Of a DNA stretch of 64,000 bases, positions 8,527-16,677 are shown in pieces. The stretch's first letter is position 1. The number at the start of each line of letters is the position of its first letter. Location of the stretch: assembly GCF_963664555.1 (NCBI RefSeq), contig NZ_OY761461.1, forward strand, positions 3,286,001-3,350,000. Reading direction: 5' to 3'. The translations under genes were made by a program, and so were the position numbers. The notes under the pieces were generated by a model. The model saw only the letters and a program-made list of their open reading frames with translations, was not told the origin of the DNA and did not search any database. The DNA comes from Labilibaculum sp. Its GTDB lineage: Bacteria > Bacteroidota > Bacteroidia > Bacteroidales > Marinifilaceae.

Positions 8527-10056
8527 ATGCGATCGACCATCATTATCCTTTTTATATCTGTAAGTAATTTTTTTCATTCAAGTGCACAAGACAGTATCGC
8601 CCTGCACTATTCCAAATCACTATCGACCAATAAAATACAAAACGATATTGTAATACTATCCTCTGATAATATGGAAGGAAGAGACACTGGAAGTAAAGGA
8701 CAAAAGCTTGCCGCCCAATACATCTGTCAGCAATTCATAAATGCAGGTGTAAACAATCCTAATGGAAACAAAGACCGTTCGGGATATTTTCAGAATTTCC
8801 CCATCTACAAAAAGGAGCAAGCTAATGCTGAAATTCAGACCTTTGATAAAGTATTTAAAAATTACGAGGACATTCTGATATCAGGATTCACTAATTATTC
8901 AAAAGATAATATGGATCTGGTTTTTTTGGGAACTGCTCCGGACACAAGTTATATAAACAAAAATTTTTCCAACAAGGCTGTTCTATTCTTAAGCACCAAT
9001 CTTTACGCCGCGGCTATAAAATCGAATGATATTGCGCAGACTTCCAAAGCCAAATTGGTACTGTTTTGCAATCCCAATAAGAACAGTCAATACAAGGAAC
9101 TAATTGAAAAAGGGAAAACAATATCCGCGAGAGGAATGAATTTAAAATCAGAGATGAATAACAATTTCAATCCTTTTGATTCCATCGGCTCTGCCAAAGC
9201 CTTTACCAAATATAAAAACAGAATGCGCACCTATCAGGGTGCAATCTCAAATCCGGTTGCCTGTGCACTTCTCCAAATAAAACCCAAAAGATTAAAACAG
9301 ATTTTAGAGACAAACCAAATGAATAAAACAGAACAGAAAATCTGTAAATTCACTTTTAATTTCGACCTGAAATACAAGGAAGTAAATACTGAAAATGTGC
9401 TGGCTTTTTTACCGGGAACCAATAAAAATAAGGAAATATTAGTTATCTCAGCCCATTACGATCATATTGGAAAAAAAGATGGTGAAATATTCAATGGAGC
9501 GAATGATAATGCATCAGGAACTGCCGCAATCATCGAAATTGCAAGAAAATTTCAAGAAGCCAATGATAATGGCCATAAAACAAAACGCAGCATCCTTTTT
9601 ATTGCATTTACAGGAGAAGAAAAAGGTTTGTGCGGATCGAAATATTTTGTAGACAACCCACCGTTTCCCTTATCAAATATCGTTGGAAATTTAAATTTGG
9701 ATATGCTGGGCCGACACGATGAATTAAATGATACCACAGATTATATTTATCTTTTGGGAACCAATCATCTCAAACCCAAATTGAAAGTCATATCCGATAG
9801 CATAAATAAGATCAGTACAAAATTACGTCTTGATTACAAATATGATACACCTGATAATTTTCTGTATCAGGCTTCGGATCAAGCATCATTTGTGAAGCAT
9901 GGCATTCCTGCTGTTTTTTATTTTAATGGATTACATGCCGACTACCACAAAGCAAGCGATACGGCCGAAAAAATTGATTTTCAGGCTGTAAACAGAGTAT
10001 CCCAATTGGTGTTTTTAACTGCATGGGAGCTGGCAAATGTAGTAGTTCCATTTTGA
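8527..10056 (+). CDS. Secreted M28-family zinc aminopeptidase
   Basis: A 509-residue exported metallopeptidase with signal peptide ending HSSAQ. The catalytic M28 domain occupies about residues 290-505 and keeps all ligands: SAHYDHIG (His, about 310), NGANDNASG (bridging Asp), FTGEEKG (catalytic Glu pair, about 362), NLDMLGR (Asp) and DYHKASDTAE (His). The region between residues 100 and 260 contains a PA-like insert typical of this group. It probably trims peptides in the periplasm or at the cell surface. Monocistronic, divergent from pcm. Confidence 0.92.
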   Translation: MRSTIIILFISVSNFFHSSAQDSIALHYSKSLSTNKIQNDIVILSSDNMEGRDTGSKGQKLAAQYICQQFINAGVNNPNGNKDRSGYFQNFPIYKKEQANAEIQTFDKVFKNYEDILISGFTNYSKDNMDLVFLGTAPDTSYINKNFSNKAVLFLSTNLYAAAIKSNDIAQTSKAKLVLFCNPNKNSQYKELIEKGKTISARGMNLKSEMNNNFNPFDSIGSAKAFTKYKNRMRTYQGAISNPVACALLQIKPKRLKQILETNQMNKTEQKICKFTFNFDLKYKEVNTENVLAFLPGTNKNKEILVISAHYDHIGKKDGEIFNGANDNASGTAAIIEIARKFQEANDNGHKTKRSILFIAFTGEEKGLCGSKYFVDNPPFPLSNIVGNLNLDMLGRHDELNDTTDYIYLLGTNHLKPKLKVISDSINKISTKLRLDYKYDTPDNFLYQASDQASFVKHGIPAVFYFNGLHADYHKASDTAEKIDFQAVNRVSQLVFLTAWELANVVVPF

Positions 10057-10174
10057 TATTAAATCGGTATAACTCAAGTTTCGCATGAGAGTTAATATTT
10101 TAAAACCAGGAGAAACAAATGATTTATAAACTACATGGTTATTTATGCTCAAATAGCCTAAAACAATAGAATGT

Positions 10175-10356
10175 CTTGGAGGTTTACCCATGACTCCAAA
10201 CTGTCTTTGTTTGAGCTTGGAGGTTTACCCACGAGCCCACAAAACAGTTTGTGAAGCCTTGGAGGTTTACCCATGACTCCGAAAAGTCCTTATTTGAGCT
10301 TGGAGGTTTACCCACGAGCCTACAAAACAGTTTGTGAAGCCTTGGAGGTTTACCCA
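10175..10356. repeat. Dimeric tandem repeat, 83-bp period (five 16-bp cores)
   Basis: The core CTTGGAGGTTTACCCA occurs five times, at 10175, 10216, 10258, 10299 and 10341, with spacing alternating 41, 42, 41, 42 bp. Two spacer types alternate: one beginning TGACTCC and ending TTTGAG, one beginning CGAGCC and ending TTTGTGAAGC with an internal ACAAA-ACAG-TTTGT dyad. The 83-bp period is not a multiple of three, so the open minus-strand frame across it does not encode a repeat protein. Confidence 0.9.
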
Positions 10357-10434
10357 TAACTCCACCAACAAAAAACCTTAAAACATAAAAATTCATTAAC
10401 TCTCATAAGGTACGTGACAATAAAATTTACCAAT

Positions 10435-10656
10435 ATGGAGAAAATATAAGGCTATGCACCTGATGTTATTACTGTTACCGGCATTAAATCAAAACCTAGA
10501 TCTGATGTAATCATAACACTTGTAATTGCTGATAGTGAGAACATTAACCAAACCATTTGTCCGTATGAGTGTGTTTTAGAGAGCATACGAAACTTGAGTA
10601 AGTCAGGTGAAAAAATCTTGATTTGTTTATTTAATTTTAAACATGACAGAACATAA
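10435..10656 (+). pseudogene. Possible decayed small gene with an early stop
   Basis: From ATG 10435 the frame meets TAA at codon 5, then stays open for about 68 codons (GYAPDVITVTGIKSKP... to a TAA at 10654). Codon choice looks protein-like, with an even mix of Asp, Ile and Val codons. It crosses the right arm of the 15-bp inverted repeat. It may be a remnant or chance; no family is recognised. Confidence 0.2.
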
Positions 10657-10670
10657 AATCAATTTTTACG

Positions 10671-10678
10671 TATGTTTG
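10671..10678 (+). promoter_or_regulatory. Bacteroidota -7 promoter box
   Basis: TATGTTTG matches the TAnnTTTG consensus of the Bacteroidota primary sigma factor and lies 35 bp before the start of the lipoprotein gene at 10713. No clear -33 TTG element is seen. Confidence 0.45.
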
Positions 10679-10712
10679 TATTGTTACTATCAATTTACCT
10701 AATTACATCATT

Positions 10713-11444
10713 ATGAGACGTCATTATTATTTCATTATACTTTTCATTATTGGAAGTTTTTCATGTGCAAAAGACAACGAGCATTCCGGTTATATTGATG
10801 AAAACCAAGCATTACTGGAAAGTTTAAATGAAGTAGATGGAAGACAACATACCTACAACTATGATTTTGAATTATTAGAATTCCGCGAAAAAGTAGACTA
10901 TTATGCTCCGGTGAGCTTTTCGGAAGCTATATCAAGTATTCCTTCAGTTATGAGGGACAAAATAAATCTGATATCGCAAAGTGATTTGCCATTTGCTGTT
11001 GCTCAGCAAGAAGCTAATATTGTTACTTCGTGGAATGCCTTCAACAAATTGGTGTTTCAAATTCAATTTTCTTATTTGGAGAACACAACTGGCTATCAAA
11101 CCAATTTTAAAGATTTCTTTATCATCTCGATTACGCAATACCCCGAAGATCCCTTCGCTGATGAAGAGGCCACATTAGCAATGGAAGAAAACATTATGGG
11201 GTATGAAAAATTAGTTTTGGAAGGAACTCATCCCATGTATTACAAACCTGCATCAGGAAGCTGGCCTAGAATGTTTGACTATTACAAATATATTGATGAT
11301 GACAAACTTATGGACAAAGAATCGACCGGCTCATCGCAATATTACACCTGGTACAATGGCTTGATTTATAAAATAGGATTTAATATGGATGTAAGCGCTA
11401 CTGATCATGAAGCCTTAATTCGAAAAATAATATTAGGAAATTAA
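10713..11444 (+). CDS. Hypothetical lipoprotein
   Basis: A 243-residue lipoprotein: hydrophobic leader and lipobox GSFSC (Cys about residue 18), then a soluble, Asp/Glu/Tyr-rich domain with no recognised family. Visible traits are a helical N-terminal half (AISSIPSVMRDKINLISQSDLPFAV) and Tyr-rich strands near the end (QYYTWYNGLIYKIGFNMDV). A possible TAnnTTTG promoter precedes it and a terminator follows, so it is a single-gene unit. Location in the outer or inner membrane facing the periplasm is inferred from the lipobox. Confidence 0.7.
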   Translation: MRRHYYFIILFIIGSFSCAKDNEHSGYIDENQALLESLNEVDGRQHTYNYDFELLEFREKVDYYAPVSFSEAISSIPSVMRDKINLISQSDLPFAVAQQEANIVTSWNAFNKLVFQIQFSYLENTTGYQTNFKDFFIISITQYPEDPFADEEATLAMEENIMGYEKLVLEGTHPMYYKPASGSWPRMFDYYKYIDDDKLMDKESTGSSQYYTWYNGLIYKIGFNMDVSATDHEALIRKIILGN

Positions 11445-11450
11445 TATACA

Positions 11451-11474
11451 AAAGGACAGCAGTGGCTGTCCTTT
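11451..11474. terminator. Bidirectional terminator
   Basis: Perfect 10-bp stem AAAGGACAGC / GCTGTCCTTT with a 4-nt loop, between the convergent lipoprotein and MOSC genes. Confidence 0.8.
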
Positions 11475-11475
11475 C

Positions 11476-12102
11476 TTATTTATTCAAATCTCTTTTACAA
11501 CTTGTGGCCAGTGCCGGATCAGACAATGCCTTCTCAAGTTTCAATTGATCTTTGGAAGATTCATACAACAGATTGTACACTTCTCTTATCGATAAGCTTT
11601 CCTCCCGCCTTTCCAACAAAATTAACTCATCTCCTTTCCCTACTTCTCCTTCCATAAGTACACGAATATATACACCCGGAAAACCAGCATCTATAAATTG
11701 GCGAACCATACTGTCACAATTGAAACGATAATTTAGTTTGTAACACGGTTGCCGGGGCTGGCTAACCTGAACCCTGGCATTTCCTACTTGAAAAACATCA
11801 CCAATTTTAATAGCTCCTTCATCCAGGTCAGAAATGGTTAAATTTTCACCAAACATTCCAAAATCCCAATCCAAATTCGGAAATTTCTTTTTCCAAAATT
11901 CATAATGCTTTTCCGAATACCAGTAACAGGCTTTATCTGCACCTCCATGATACCTTCTGTCGATTACTGCATCCCTGACAACATCATCTTTACCAAGAAA
12001 AATTGCCTGATCAACTGCATATTTATACATGCCGGTTTTTTCAATTTTTCCGTGATAATTTATTTCCAAGCTTTCGCCAATATTTGTGGAAACGACTTTC
12101 AT
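11476..12102 (-). CDS. MOSC domain protein (YiiM-like)
   Basis: A 208-residue cytosolic protein with a MOSC domain (about residues 25-155) followed by a short helical 3-alpha-type tail with LSIREVYNLLYES. Diagnostic stretches are DRRYHGGADKACYWYS, MFGENLTISDLDEGAIKIGDVFQVG and VSQPRQPCYKL, whose Cys (about 120) is the conserved sulfur/molybdenum-cofactor-interacting residue. The closest known type is YiiM, which reduces N-hydroxylated compounds such as 6-hydroxylaminopurine with Moco; that activity here is an inference from the same architecture. Confidence 0.88.
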   Translation of the reverse strand: MKVVSTNIGESLEINYHGKIEKTGMYKYAVDQAIFLGKDDVVRDAVIDRRYHGGADKACYWYSEKHYEFWKKKFPNLDWDFGMFGENLTISDLDEGAIKIGDVFQVGNARVQVSQPRQPCYKLNYRFNCDSMVRQFIDAGFPGVYIRVLMEGEVGKGDELILLERREESLSIREVYNLLYESSKDQLKLEKALSDPALATSCKRDLNK

Positions 12103-12275
12103 TGCTTGATTTAAAATGTTTTTGCAACAATTACTTTTTAAATAATTTCAGTACAGCCTGCACTCCTATTTGCATTAGCTGATAAGCTATTGCCGCAGAA
12201 GCAAACCCTTCATTTTATTTCACCAACAGAACTATACAAATTAAGAAACTGCTGTATTAAAACCCGTATTTATTA

Positions 12276-12917
12276 TTATTCGTATTGTTCTGGTTTTACC
12301 GAAATGGTAAATAAATAAACTCCCGACTTGTCCTTATAATAATACTTCATTTGTACTTTATTATCTCTCATGCTCTGCATGTCGGGATTCGTTTTCACGT
12401 AATTGGTAATGGTCGGCTCCAAGTAACTTTTTAATTCTTCAATGTTTACGGAATCCTTACTCATACCAATAAGTGTGTAATTGTATTGAAAAACATTGTC
12501 GGGCAATGCAATTGCATTGTCAAGTCTGGTGGCATTATCGATCATAATCGGGCACGATTCATTAAGTTCGCTTGCAGTCTCAATTAATGCCTTATCGAAT
12601 GTTGTTTTCCGAAATAATCCGGCTAAACTTTCACCTCCAATTTGTCCAATGGCATAAAAAATTGCAAATGCTACAGCAAATGCGATCCAATATTTAAGAC
12701 CTTTCTTATTTTTTACTTTTGGTGATTCCTTTGATAAATCGATGGATTCGGTAGTGCACACGGCTTGTTTGTATTCTTCAAATGATTGATCTGAATTACG
12801 AACTTTCCAATCAGAGTAATTGTTCCCGAGCTTTTTGCTGCACTTTGTACAAAAAGTCATGTATTCCGATTTAAGCTCGTTTAAGTGTCCGCAATTGTTA
12901 CATTTCAAATAATGCAT
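12276..12917 (-). CDS. Zinc-ribbon membrane protein of unknown function
   Basis: A 213-residue protein with an N-terminal zinc ribbon (CNNCGHLNEL then CTKC, four Cys within residues 6-27), a charged linker, a single membrane helix (about residues 75-95, KYWIAFAVAFAIFYAIG) and a C-terminal extracytoplasmic domain of ~115 residues. The C-terminal part has the pattern of small alpha/beta domains in Bacteroidota zinc-ribbon proteins, with IETASELNESCPIMIDNATRLDNA repeated in similar hypothetical proteins. Function unknown; monocistronic. Confidence 0.7.
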   Translation of the reverse strand: MHYLKCNNCGHLNELKSEYMTFCTKCSKKLGNNYSDWKVRNSDQSFEEYKQAVCTTESIDLSKESPKVKNKKGLKYWIAFAVAFAIFYAIGQIGGESLAGLFRKTTFDKALIETASELNESCPIMIDNATRLDNAIALPDNVFQYNYTLIGMSKDSVNIEELKSYLEPTITNYVKTNPDMQSMRDNKVQMKYYYKDKSGVYLFTISVKPEQYE

Positions 12918-13009
12918 GTCATTCTAATTTAATTATACTTCCTGAATATTTTTTTACTCATCACCATATCAAAACAATCTACCGGTACAAATAGGCCTAA
13001 TTGAAGCCA

Positions 13010-13678
13010 TTATAATTTCTTAATCTGCACCTTACGAAAATCAATCGGATAACCTTCATATTGCAATAAAATACGACCTTTCGAAACCGAAGATTCGACT
13101 CCCTCGTTTACCAGTTTACCATTCAGCTCCTGTTTAATTTTACCATTTACTACTGTAATAACTGCAGTATTCCATTCTCCAATTGCATTGCTTGCATCTG
13201 TAAAACGTTTGGCAACCACACTTCGTCCAGGTTCTGTTTGCACTCCATTAATTCGTAGTGTAACATTCTGAAGAAAAATAAAATCTCCTGTCGCACCTTC
13301 TTTTACCTGAAACTGCACTCCCTTAGGCCACAAGGTATCGCGGCTTTCTTTTGGAACCAAATAAGTAATTCCGCTGTTTTTTTTGTTGCTTTTTCTTACG
13401 AATGTTGAATCGGTATTCCACCGGAATTCTACGCATAATTGAAAATTATCAAATGATTGCTCAGACATTAGGTAGCCTGCCTTGTTACCATACAAACGAA
13501 TCATCTGCTGATCGACAGCGAAGAGCTCTAGGGCATTTTCATGTTTTCCCGATTCCGGTTCATAGGCATACCATCCCGATAAATCCTTTTGATTAAAAAG
13601 TTCGATATTTGATTGTGCTTTGGTAAGATTTGGAATCAGTACTAAACTGAAAATTAATAGTCGATAAATACAGGTCAT
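13010..13678 (-). CDS. Secreted DUF1080 (3-keto-disaccharide hydrolase-type) protein
   Basis: A 222-residue exported protein with signal peptide ending TKAQS. The rest is one DUF1080 concanavalin-like domain: IELFNQKDLSGWYAYEP near the start, then FDNFQLCVEFRWN, KKNSGITYLVP, and the ending GRILLQYEGYPIDFRKVQIKKL. Members act on 3-keto-glycosides or bind polysaccharide. Its position 1.2 kb from a hexosaminidase/glucuronidase locus suggests a link to glycan use, but it may be independent. Confidence 0.85.
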   Translation of the reverse strand: MTCIYRLLIFSLVLIPNLTKAQSNIELFNQKDLSGWYAYEPESGKHENALELFAVDQQMIRLYGNKAGYLMSEQSFDNFQLCVEFRWNTDSTFVRKSNKKNSGITYLVPKESRDTLWPKGVQFQVKEGATGDFIFLQNVTLRINGVQTEPGRSVVAKRFTDASNAIGEWNTAVITVVNGKIKQELNGKLVNEGVESSVSKGRILLQYEGYPIDFRKVQIKKL

Positions 13679-13790
13679 TAAAATAAATTTATAGTCGATT
13701 TAATTATTCGCTTTTTGTTGTATTTTTTTGATATTCCTGAAACTTATAGTGTGGATGCGTTTTCTATTTTATGAATAATCCCGCCACCTT

Positions 13791-14108
13791 CTACCCAATA
13801 AATTTTACTCCGGCAATTCCGATTCCCGCACCCAATAGCAACGAAAACAGTATCATTGGAACAATTGCTTTTTTGTCTTTTGGATAAACAACAATCATTA
13901 CCGGTATGGCGGTCAGTAAAGCGATAATCATTCCTGTCATCCACGCAGTCAATCCCCAATTCACAAATGGAATAATTAATCCAAGTGCGAAATAGTGTAC
14001 AAAAGCTGAGATGATATCCCGCTTATCAAGTCTCTGAATTATCATTGGAGTAATGTCGATCAAACCAGCTGTAAGACCAATACCTATTGCTATCAAAAAA
14101 GCATTCAT
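13791..14108 (-). CDS. Small multi-pass membrane protein
   Basis: A 105-residue protein with three to four hydrophobic helices (residues 4-20, 40-60, 60-75, 82-102), Gly-rich at the end (LLLGAGIGIAGVKFIG). No family is recognised. A 34-codon frame directly upstream overlaps its start by an ATGA stop-start junction, hinting at translational coupling. Confidence 0.6.
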   Translation of the reverse strand: MNAFLIAIGIGLTAGLIDITPMIIQRLDKRDIISAFVHYFALGLIIPFVNWGLTAWMTGMIIALLTAIPVMIVVYPKDKKAIVPMILFSLLLGAGIGIAGVKFIG

Positions 14109-14209
14109 TTCGTTATTTGTTTCGTTTTGCCAATTATGAAACGTCCTTGCTTATTCTGTGTTTTTGCATATTCCAAAACTCTATTTAGAAGTTTATTAGG
14201 CCCTGACAT
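14105..14209 (-). CDS. Possible 34-aa small protein upstream of the membrane protein
   Basis: A short basic frame, starting MSGPNKLLNRVLEYAKTQNK and containing about nine Lys/Arg residues. Its TGA overlaps the ATG of the next gene (ATGA). The tight junction is the only support; there is no homology evidence. It could act as a leader peptide for the downstream gene. Upstream to 14424 nothing else is seen. Confidence 0.3.
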   Translation of the reverse strand: MSGPNKLLNRVLEYAKTQNKQGRFIIGKTKQITK

Positions 14210-14424
14210 TTTGATTTTATTTGGTTAGGCTAATATAAACGCAATGGTATTTATTTCATAATTATAAAAAGGTGTGTTTACCGACCTATATCAGGCGATA
14301 ATGACCACTTATTATATTTACTCCCCGAATCTACAAAACTCAAACTAGCTAACAAAACATTTATATCGCAAAATTTACAGCTGCTTTTCAAGCAGGATAA
14401 AAAGACATGCATTCGCATAAAAAA

Positions 14425-14449
14425 ACCCGACTCTTTTAAGGAGTCGGGT
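14425..14449 (-). terminator. Terminator after the 98-aa gene
   Basis: 9-bp stem ACCCGACTC / GAGTCGGGT, followed on the minus strand by a run of T residues; 45 bp past the stop of the gene at 14494. Confidence 0.8.
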
Positions 14450-14493
14450 AAACCATTACAATTGTCTTATCTGTTTACACAGATATTTATTTC

Positions 14494-14790
14494 TTAAGCT
14501 ACTTTATTCTTTTTAAAATATTTATAAATAATATAATCTGATAATTCATTCCCTTGGTAATCCCAGCCATAAATTCTGTTATCAATCATATGATGCGACA
14601 ATATACATATTAGATAACCTTTTTCAACATCAAAAAAATATTCAAATCCCCAGGGAGAGAATTTATAATACTCATTGTTATAAGGCTTGCTTGTTTTAAA
14701 GCGCCCCTTTGTTTTTAATGATTGACAGGTTTCACCACACAAATTATAAAAATATTGTTTCTGTATTTCAGATAAGTTTGTATACATCAT
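14494..14790 (-). CDS. Hypothetical 98-aa protein
   Basis: A small soluble protein rich in Tyr, Asn and Lys. It has two Cys close together (LCGETCQSLK, about residues 18-22) and aromatic stretches (YYKFSPWGFEYFFDVEKGY). It ends in a basic YKYFKKNKVA tail. No family is recognised and no catalytic motif is seen. Its own terminator and a 58-bp gap to the hexosaminidase gene suggest it may be the distal gene of that transcript or a separate unit. Confidence 0.55.
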   Translation of the reverse strand: MMYTNLSEIQKQYFYNLCGETCQSLKTKGRFKTSKPYNNEYYKFSPWGFEYFFDVEKGYLICILSHHMIDNRIYGWDYQGNELSDYIIYKYFKKNKVA

Positions 14791-14848
14791 GCTTTTATTT
14801 AAAGTGTTAGCAGTGAAGCTATTTACGGAATAATTTGACTAAGGTTTC

Positions 14849-16444
14849 CTATTTTACAGAAACACTAATTATTTTTTCTCTTCCTTGATCAACCCAAGGA
14901 ATTAAAGGCGATTGATAATAGTTAATATTCATGTACCCGAAACGTTCTTTCTGATTTCCCAAACGGATTCTATACTCGTCCCAGCTTTTGTCTGCATTTT
15001 TCGACCATCCTAATTCGGCATAACCCGGCAATCGCGGAAAAACAAGGTATTCAATGTCATCCATTGTCTCAATTGTTTCTCCCCATAATGGTGCTTCAAT
15101 TCCCACAATATTTTCTTTACTGATGCCTTCCACAAAGTTTTCAATACTCCAATCGTAAGCCTTTTTCACATCAACATAACCCGCCCAATGCAAGCCCAAC
15201 GGACAAATGGAATCATATTGCATGTCGAGGTAGGCACGGTTGGCAGGCGACATAATGATTTTCACATTTTGATTTACGGCCTTTATCGCATTATCAGGCT
15301 TGGTTTGCCAAAATTGAGCCAGAGAGTTTTCTTCCAATTCGGCTGCGGCCACATCGGCCCAACCAATCATTTTTTTCTTGTGCCTGCTTACAATCTTCTG
15401 CACCCGATTTACAAAGCTGATGTAATCTTTCTTTTTGGTTGCATTCGACTCATCGCCACCAATGTGAATGTATTCACCTGGTGTAAGGGCTGCCAATTCG
15501 CCAATCACATCATCTATAAATTTATAGGTAATCTCCTTATCTGTGGCCAGCGTACTAAAACCAACATTGGTGCCGGTATACAATCCGGTAACTTTGTTGT
15601 TGGCATTTAACTGGGCATATGAAGCCAAAGCAGCATTGGTATGACCGGGCATATCAATCTCAGGAATAACAGTTATGAATCTTTCCTGCGCATAGTTTAC
15701 AATTTCGAGGTACTGATCCTGAGTGTAAAACCCACCTTTTTCGCCACCTACCTGTGTGCTTCCACCATGAGTTGTTAAATTGGGCCACGACTTGATTTCA
15801 ATTCTCCAGCCCTGATCATCTGTAAGGTGCAGGTGCAGCACATTCATTTTGTAAGCCGCAATCAAATCAATAAACCGCTTCACATCTTCCACTCCGAAAA
15901 AGTGACGTGCCACATCCAGCATTGCCCCGCGGTACTGATAATTTGGTGCATCCTGAATGATACCGCTGGCCAGTTCCCAAGGCCCCGTTTGAACACTATC
16001 CAATTCTATTTTTGCCGGGAGCAGTTGTCTGATGGTTTGCACTCCCCGAAACAATCCCGCTGGCTGATGCGCTTCCAGAACAACTCTTCTTTCAGTAATC
16101 TTTAATGTGTACGCTTCATCACCGGAAATAGTATCATCCGACAGAATCAGAACAATTCCTTTTTTATCGGCCGGATTTGTTACTCTTTTCACTTCAGGAG
16201 TAAATCCCGTTGACGGAGCAATCAGCTTTGCCAAATAATTTGCCACTTGTTGACTGCCCTCCTGATTTTCCTGCACATAAATTTTTGTTTTTGCAGTCCA
16301 ATCGAAAGAACTGCCTGTTGCAACAAGACTGGCAGGCTGAGGAATTAAATTTTCTTTTGCTAAATCTTTAGGTGTTGGCTTTTTGCATGAAAAAAGCAAG
16401 AGTGAAACAAGCAAAACTTGTATCAGGAGAATTCGTTTGTTCAT
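14849..16444 (-). CDS. GH20 beta-N-acetylhexosaminidase lipoprotein
   Basis: A 531-residue surface or periplasmic lipoprotein (lipobox LLLFSC, Cys about 20) that removes terminal GlcNAc/GalNAc. An N-terminal GH20b domain (about 30-160) begins with LIPQPASLVATGSSFDW. The TIM barrel follows, with MNVLHLHLTDDQGWRIEI (about 195-212), the proton donor pair in HIGGDESNATKK (Asp-Glu, about 328-330), the WADVAA segment, and W residues lining the pocket (EAPLWGE). All expected catalytic residues are present. It heads a carbohydrate locus with a GH2 enzyme and Kdu genes, suggesting a hexosamine-uronic acid polymer. Confidence 0.93.
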   Translation of the reverse strand: MNKRILLIQVLLVSLLLFSCKKPTPKDLAKENLIPQPASLVATGSSFDWTAKTKIYVQENQEGSQQVANYLAKLIAPSTGFTPEVKRVTNPADKKGIVLILSDDTISGDEAYTLKITERRVVLEAHQPAGLFRGVQTIRQLLPAKIELDSVQTGPWELASGIIQDAPNYQYRGAMLDVARHFFGVEDVKRFIDLIAAYKMNVLHLHLTDDQGWRIEIKSWPNLTTHGGSTQVGGEKGGFYTQDQYLEIVNYAQERFITVIPEIDMPGHTNAALASYAQLNANNKVTGLYTGTNVGFSTLATDKEITYKFIDDVIGELAALTPGEYIHIGGDESNATKKKDYISFVNRVQKIVSRHKKKMIGWADVAAAELEENSLAQFWQTKPDNAIKAVNQNVKIIMSPANRAYLDMQYDSICPLGLHWAGYVDVKKAYDWSIENFVEGISKENIVGIEAPLWGETIETMDDIEYLVFPRLPGYAELGWSKNADKSWDEYRIRLGNQKERFGYMNINYYQSPLIPWVDQGREKIISVSVK

Positions 16445-16592
16445 AAAAATGATGCTTAAAGGGTTGTTTCACTTGTAAAAATAAGCGAATACCAAATTAA
16501 CATCAAAACTCATATTAAAAAAAATATCTGAAATTTAATTGATTTTAAATTGCTAATGCAGTCTATTGCTCAATATCGTTTTTTATAAAACA

Positions 16593-16618
16593 AAGCCCAA
16601 CTCATGGGAATTGGGCTT
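16593..16618 (-). terminator. Terminator after the GH2 gene
   Basis: Stem AAGCCCAA / TTGGGCTT with a 10-nt loop, followed on the minus strand by T-rich sequence; 60 bp beyond the GH2 stop. Confidence 0.65.
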
Positions 16619-16677
16619 CTTGTTTATTCAAAAGATTAATCACTGTTCATTTCATCCTGATTGACATAAACATCAGG

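Larger units (their letters stand above)
10057..10712. other. 656-bp gap with nested inverted repeats and a tandem repeat
   Basis: No convincing gene. A 15-bp inverted repeat with one mismatch lies at 10072-10086 (ACTCAAGTTTCGCAT) and 10585-10599 (ATACGAAACTTGAGT). Overlapping its left arm, a perfect 12-bp inverted repeat lies at 10085-10096 (ATGAGAGTTAAT) and 10395-10406. The tandem array at 10175-10356 sits inside the second pair. This nested arrangement resembles a small mobile or relic element, but no transposase is seen. Confidence 0.5.

Noticed and set aside
10175..10356. CRISPR array
   Set aside because: Cores are only 16 bp, spacers alternate between two near-identical types, and no cas genes are near.
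10184..10396. Minus-strand 70-aa protein across the tandem repeat
   Set aside because: The repeat period breaks the frame and no family is seen; it is an open frame by chance.
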